Source of the DNA: Acinetobacter beijerinckii CIP 110307
Lineage (GTDB): Bacteria > Pseudomonadota > Gammaproteobacteria > Pseudomonadales > Moraxellaceae
Reading direction: 5' to 3'
Length of the DNA: 64,000 bases
Assembly (NCBI RefSeq): GCF_000369005.1
Contig: NZ_KB849764.1
Span: 186,702 to 250,701 of the forward strand
The translations under genes and the position numbers were made by a program. Numbering within the stretch: position 1 is the first letter of the stretch; each line of letters opens with the position of its first letter. The notes beneath the pieces were generated by a model, which was given only the letters and a program-made list of their open reading frames with translations, was not told the DNA's origin and searched no databases. Below are positions 62,754 through 64,000 of the stretch, in pieces.

Positions 62754-63395
62754 TCAAGAGTTGATTAATTGATCGTATTTAAGCTTTAGTTTATTTATAT
62801 CAGACTGTATTAAATATGGGATTAATTGATCAAAATTTTCAGGTTCTAAATCATATAAATTTAAATTTAGAAGTTCTTCTATAACATTATCGCTGAAGCG
62901 CATTTTTACAGCTTTAGCAGGATTTCCTGAAACAATGCTATAAGGTGCAACATCTTTGGTTACAATACTGCCTGAAGCAACAATTGCACCTTCTCCAATA
63001 GTAATTCCTGGCATAATCATAGCTCTCATACCAATCCAAGCACCATCTTGAATTATCGTATCTCCTTTCATTTGATATGCTTCAGTAATATGTTCCATAA
63101 ATGGATATAAACTAAACCAATCCGTACGATGTGTATTATTTCCTCCCATAAGGATGACAGCTTCTGCTGCAATACATACATAACTACCAATATATAGCCG
63201 ATCTATTTCCCATAAAGGCTCCCAAGCTTTTAAACTATATTCATCACCATACAGATATCGTACTACGCTTTGTTCAAAGGAATCACTCCATGCATTGCTG
63301 TAGTGACTAGTTGTACCTTTAATATGAATATTTGGATTTTTTACTGTCTTGTGTAAATATTCAACTTGAAACCAATGAGGTTTGTTCATTAGCAT
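62754..63395 (-). CDS. CatB-related O-acetyltransferase
   Basis: A 213-residue left-handed beta-helix acyltransferase of the CatB/xenobiotic group: IGSYVCIAAEAVILMGGNNTHRTDWFSLYPF carries the catalytic His, then GDTIIQDGAWIGMRAMIMPGITIGEGAIVASGSIVTKDVAPYSIVSGNPAKAVKMRF. It may inactivate chloramphenicol-like or other substrates; the N-terminus differs from classical CatB, so substrate is open. An alternative ATG lies two residues in. Confidence 0.85.
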   Translation of the reverse strand: MLMNKPHWFQVEYLHKTVKNPNIHIKGTTSHYSNAWSDSFEQSVVRYLYGDEYSLKAWEPLWEIDRLYIGSYVCIAAEAVILMGGNNTHRTDWFSLYPFMEHITEAYQMKGDTIIQDGAWIGMRAMIMPGITIGEGAIVASGSIVTKDVAPYSIVSGNPAKAVKMRFSDNVIEELLNLNLYDLEPENFDQLIPYLIQSDINKLKLKYDQLINS

Positions 63396-63698
63396 GATTT
63401 AGATCTTAACTATTCGAAGTAAAAAAATTTAAATATATTTAATAAGTGTAGATATATATTAAATGTTATATTATGTAATTTTTGCAAATAGTAAAAGATA
63501 CAATTAAAAAGGGTTTAGAGTTATTTATAAATATTTTTTAGTCAGGTTAACTTTGTCATATTTTTTGCTTTCAATAAGAGGATTTCATTATACATACTGT
63601 TAAGTATGCATAGTATGATTTGAAAATTTATTGCTAGCTAGAAGGAAGTTTTATTGTTTAATTTTTATGTAATAAAGCTAACTTTAAATAATATTAAA
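63396..63698. other. AT-rich non-coding region
   Basis: No gene or structured feature seen; probably promoter region of the acetyltransferase gene. Confidence 0.35.
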
Positions 63699-64000
63699 TC
63701 AGGTTAAAAATGGTAGATCATTATAATTATTGGGAGTAACCCCTGTGTACTGACGAAAAAAAGCTATGAAAGCACTATCACTTGAAAAGTCTAAGAATTG
63801 TGCGATTTCATTTGTACTCTTATTATCAGCTAACATCTCCATTCCTTTTAATAGTCTCCATTGCTGGCGCCAACTTTGATAATTCATTCCTGTATCCCTT
63901 ATAAAAATTCTACTAATTGTACGCTCACAAGCACCTATTTTTTTTGCTAAAACATTTAATCTTAGTGGCAATATACCTTGATGAATTTGTTCTATCCATA
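63699..64000 (-). CDS. AraC-family regulator, truncated by window edge
   Basis: The frame is open to the window end; the visible part is the C-terminal DNA-binding domain: LPLRLNVLAKKIGACERTISRIFIRDTGMNYQSWRQQWRLLKGMEMLADNKSTNEIAQFLDFSSDSAFIAFFRQYTGVTPNNY. Both helix-turn-helix units are intact. The ligand domain lies outside the window, so the inducer is unknown. Confidence 0.88.
   Translation of the reverse strand, partial: WIEQIHQGILPLRLNVLAKKIGACERTISRIFIRDTGMNYQSWRQQWRLLKGMEMLADNKSTNEIAQFLDFSSDSAFIAFFRQYTGVTPNNYNDLPFLT

Overview
The base composition, codon use and protein families point to an Acinetobacter chromosome. The window is almost entirely accessory DNA: two divergent copies of one mobile backbone, integrases, pseudogenes, a metal-resistance block, an Rhs polymorphic toxin and oxidoreductase clusters. 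I saw no rRNA gene, complete tRNA gene or CRISPR array.

Layout. (1) 158-8774 is backbone copy 1: an inovirus-Gp2-like HUH protein with an unknown overlapping-type partner, two lipoproteins on the minus strand, a 750-base non-coding region, then small membrane protein, DUF932, YqaJ exonuclease and a Gp3-like metal-binding protein. (2) 8918-20940 is a heavy-metal block: CzcCBA-type RND efflux with His-rich accessory proteins, HupE, an MFS exporter with a His-rich tail, a 41-residue Cys/His microprotein and ChrAB for chromate. (3) 21242-25011 holds a coiled-coil TIR protein and two divergent integrases (one broken) on either side of a tRNA-Ser-like attachment site. (4) 25097-39299 holds DUF5677, YefM-YoeB, AlpA and backbone copy 2, with the Gp2 pair inverted and the Gp2 gene decayed. 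(5) 39446-44783 is a Sec-exported Rhs toxin with a lipoprotein and a putative immunity protein. (6) 44784-47297 is a scrap zone: IS256 fragment, second attachment site, integrase tail and a fused YqaJ/Gp3 remnant. (7) 47393-54616 is an HxlR-controlled oxidoreductase/hydrolase cluster. (8) After a fourth Gp3 remnant, 55066-63971 carries a hydrolase, LysR and MFS genes, a CusRS/HprRS-type two-component system divergent from a heme-binding protein and a periplasmic 5-hydroxyisourate hydrolase, an xseB relic, a CatB-type acetyltransferase and a truncated AraC regulator.

The most striking item is in the non-coding region of both backbone copies. About 100 bases (4561-4683 and 35102-35218) fold into the same architecture in each: a hairpin, then a long helix enclosing an H-type pseudoknot, then another hairpin. 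The primary sequence of all four main elements differs between copies while base pairing is kept. A hairpin/T-run follows on the plus strand before the next gene in both. This looks like an undescribed structured RNA tied to the DUF932-YqaJ-Gp3 module.

Two regulatory circuits are legible: a TAGTTACTA palindrome at the hxlR promoter and in the cluster's divergent promoter region, and a CusR/HprR-like box between the two-component genes and the hiuH-type operon. All functions are read from sequence and family knowledge only; nothing was searched or computed.
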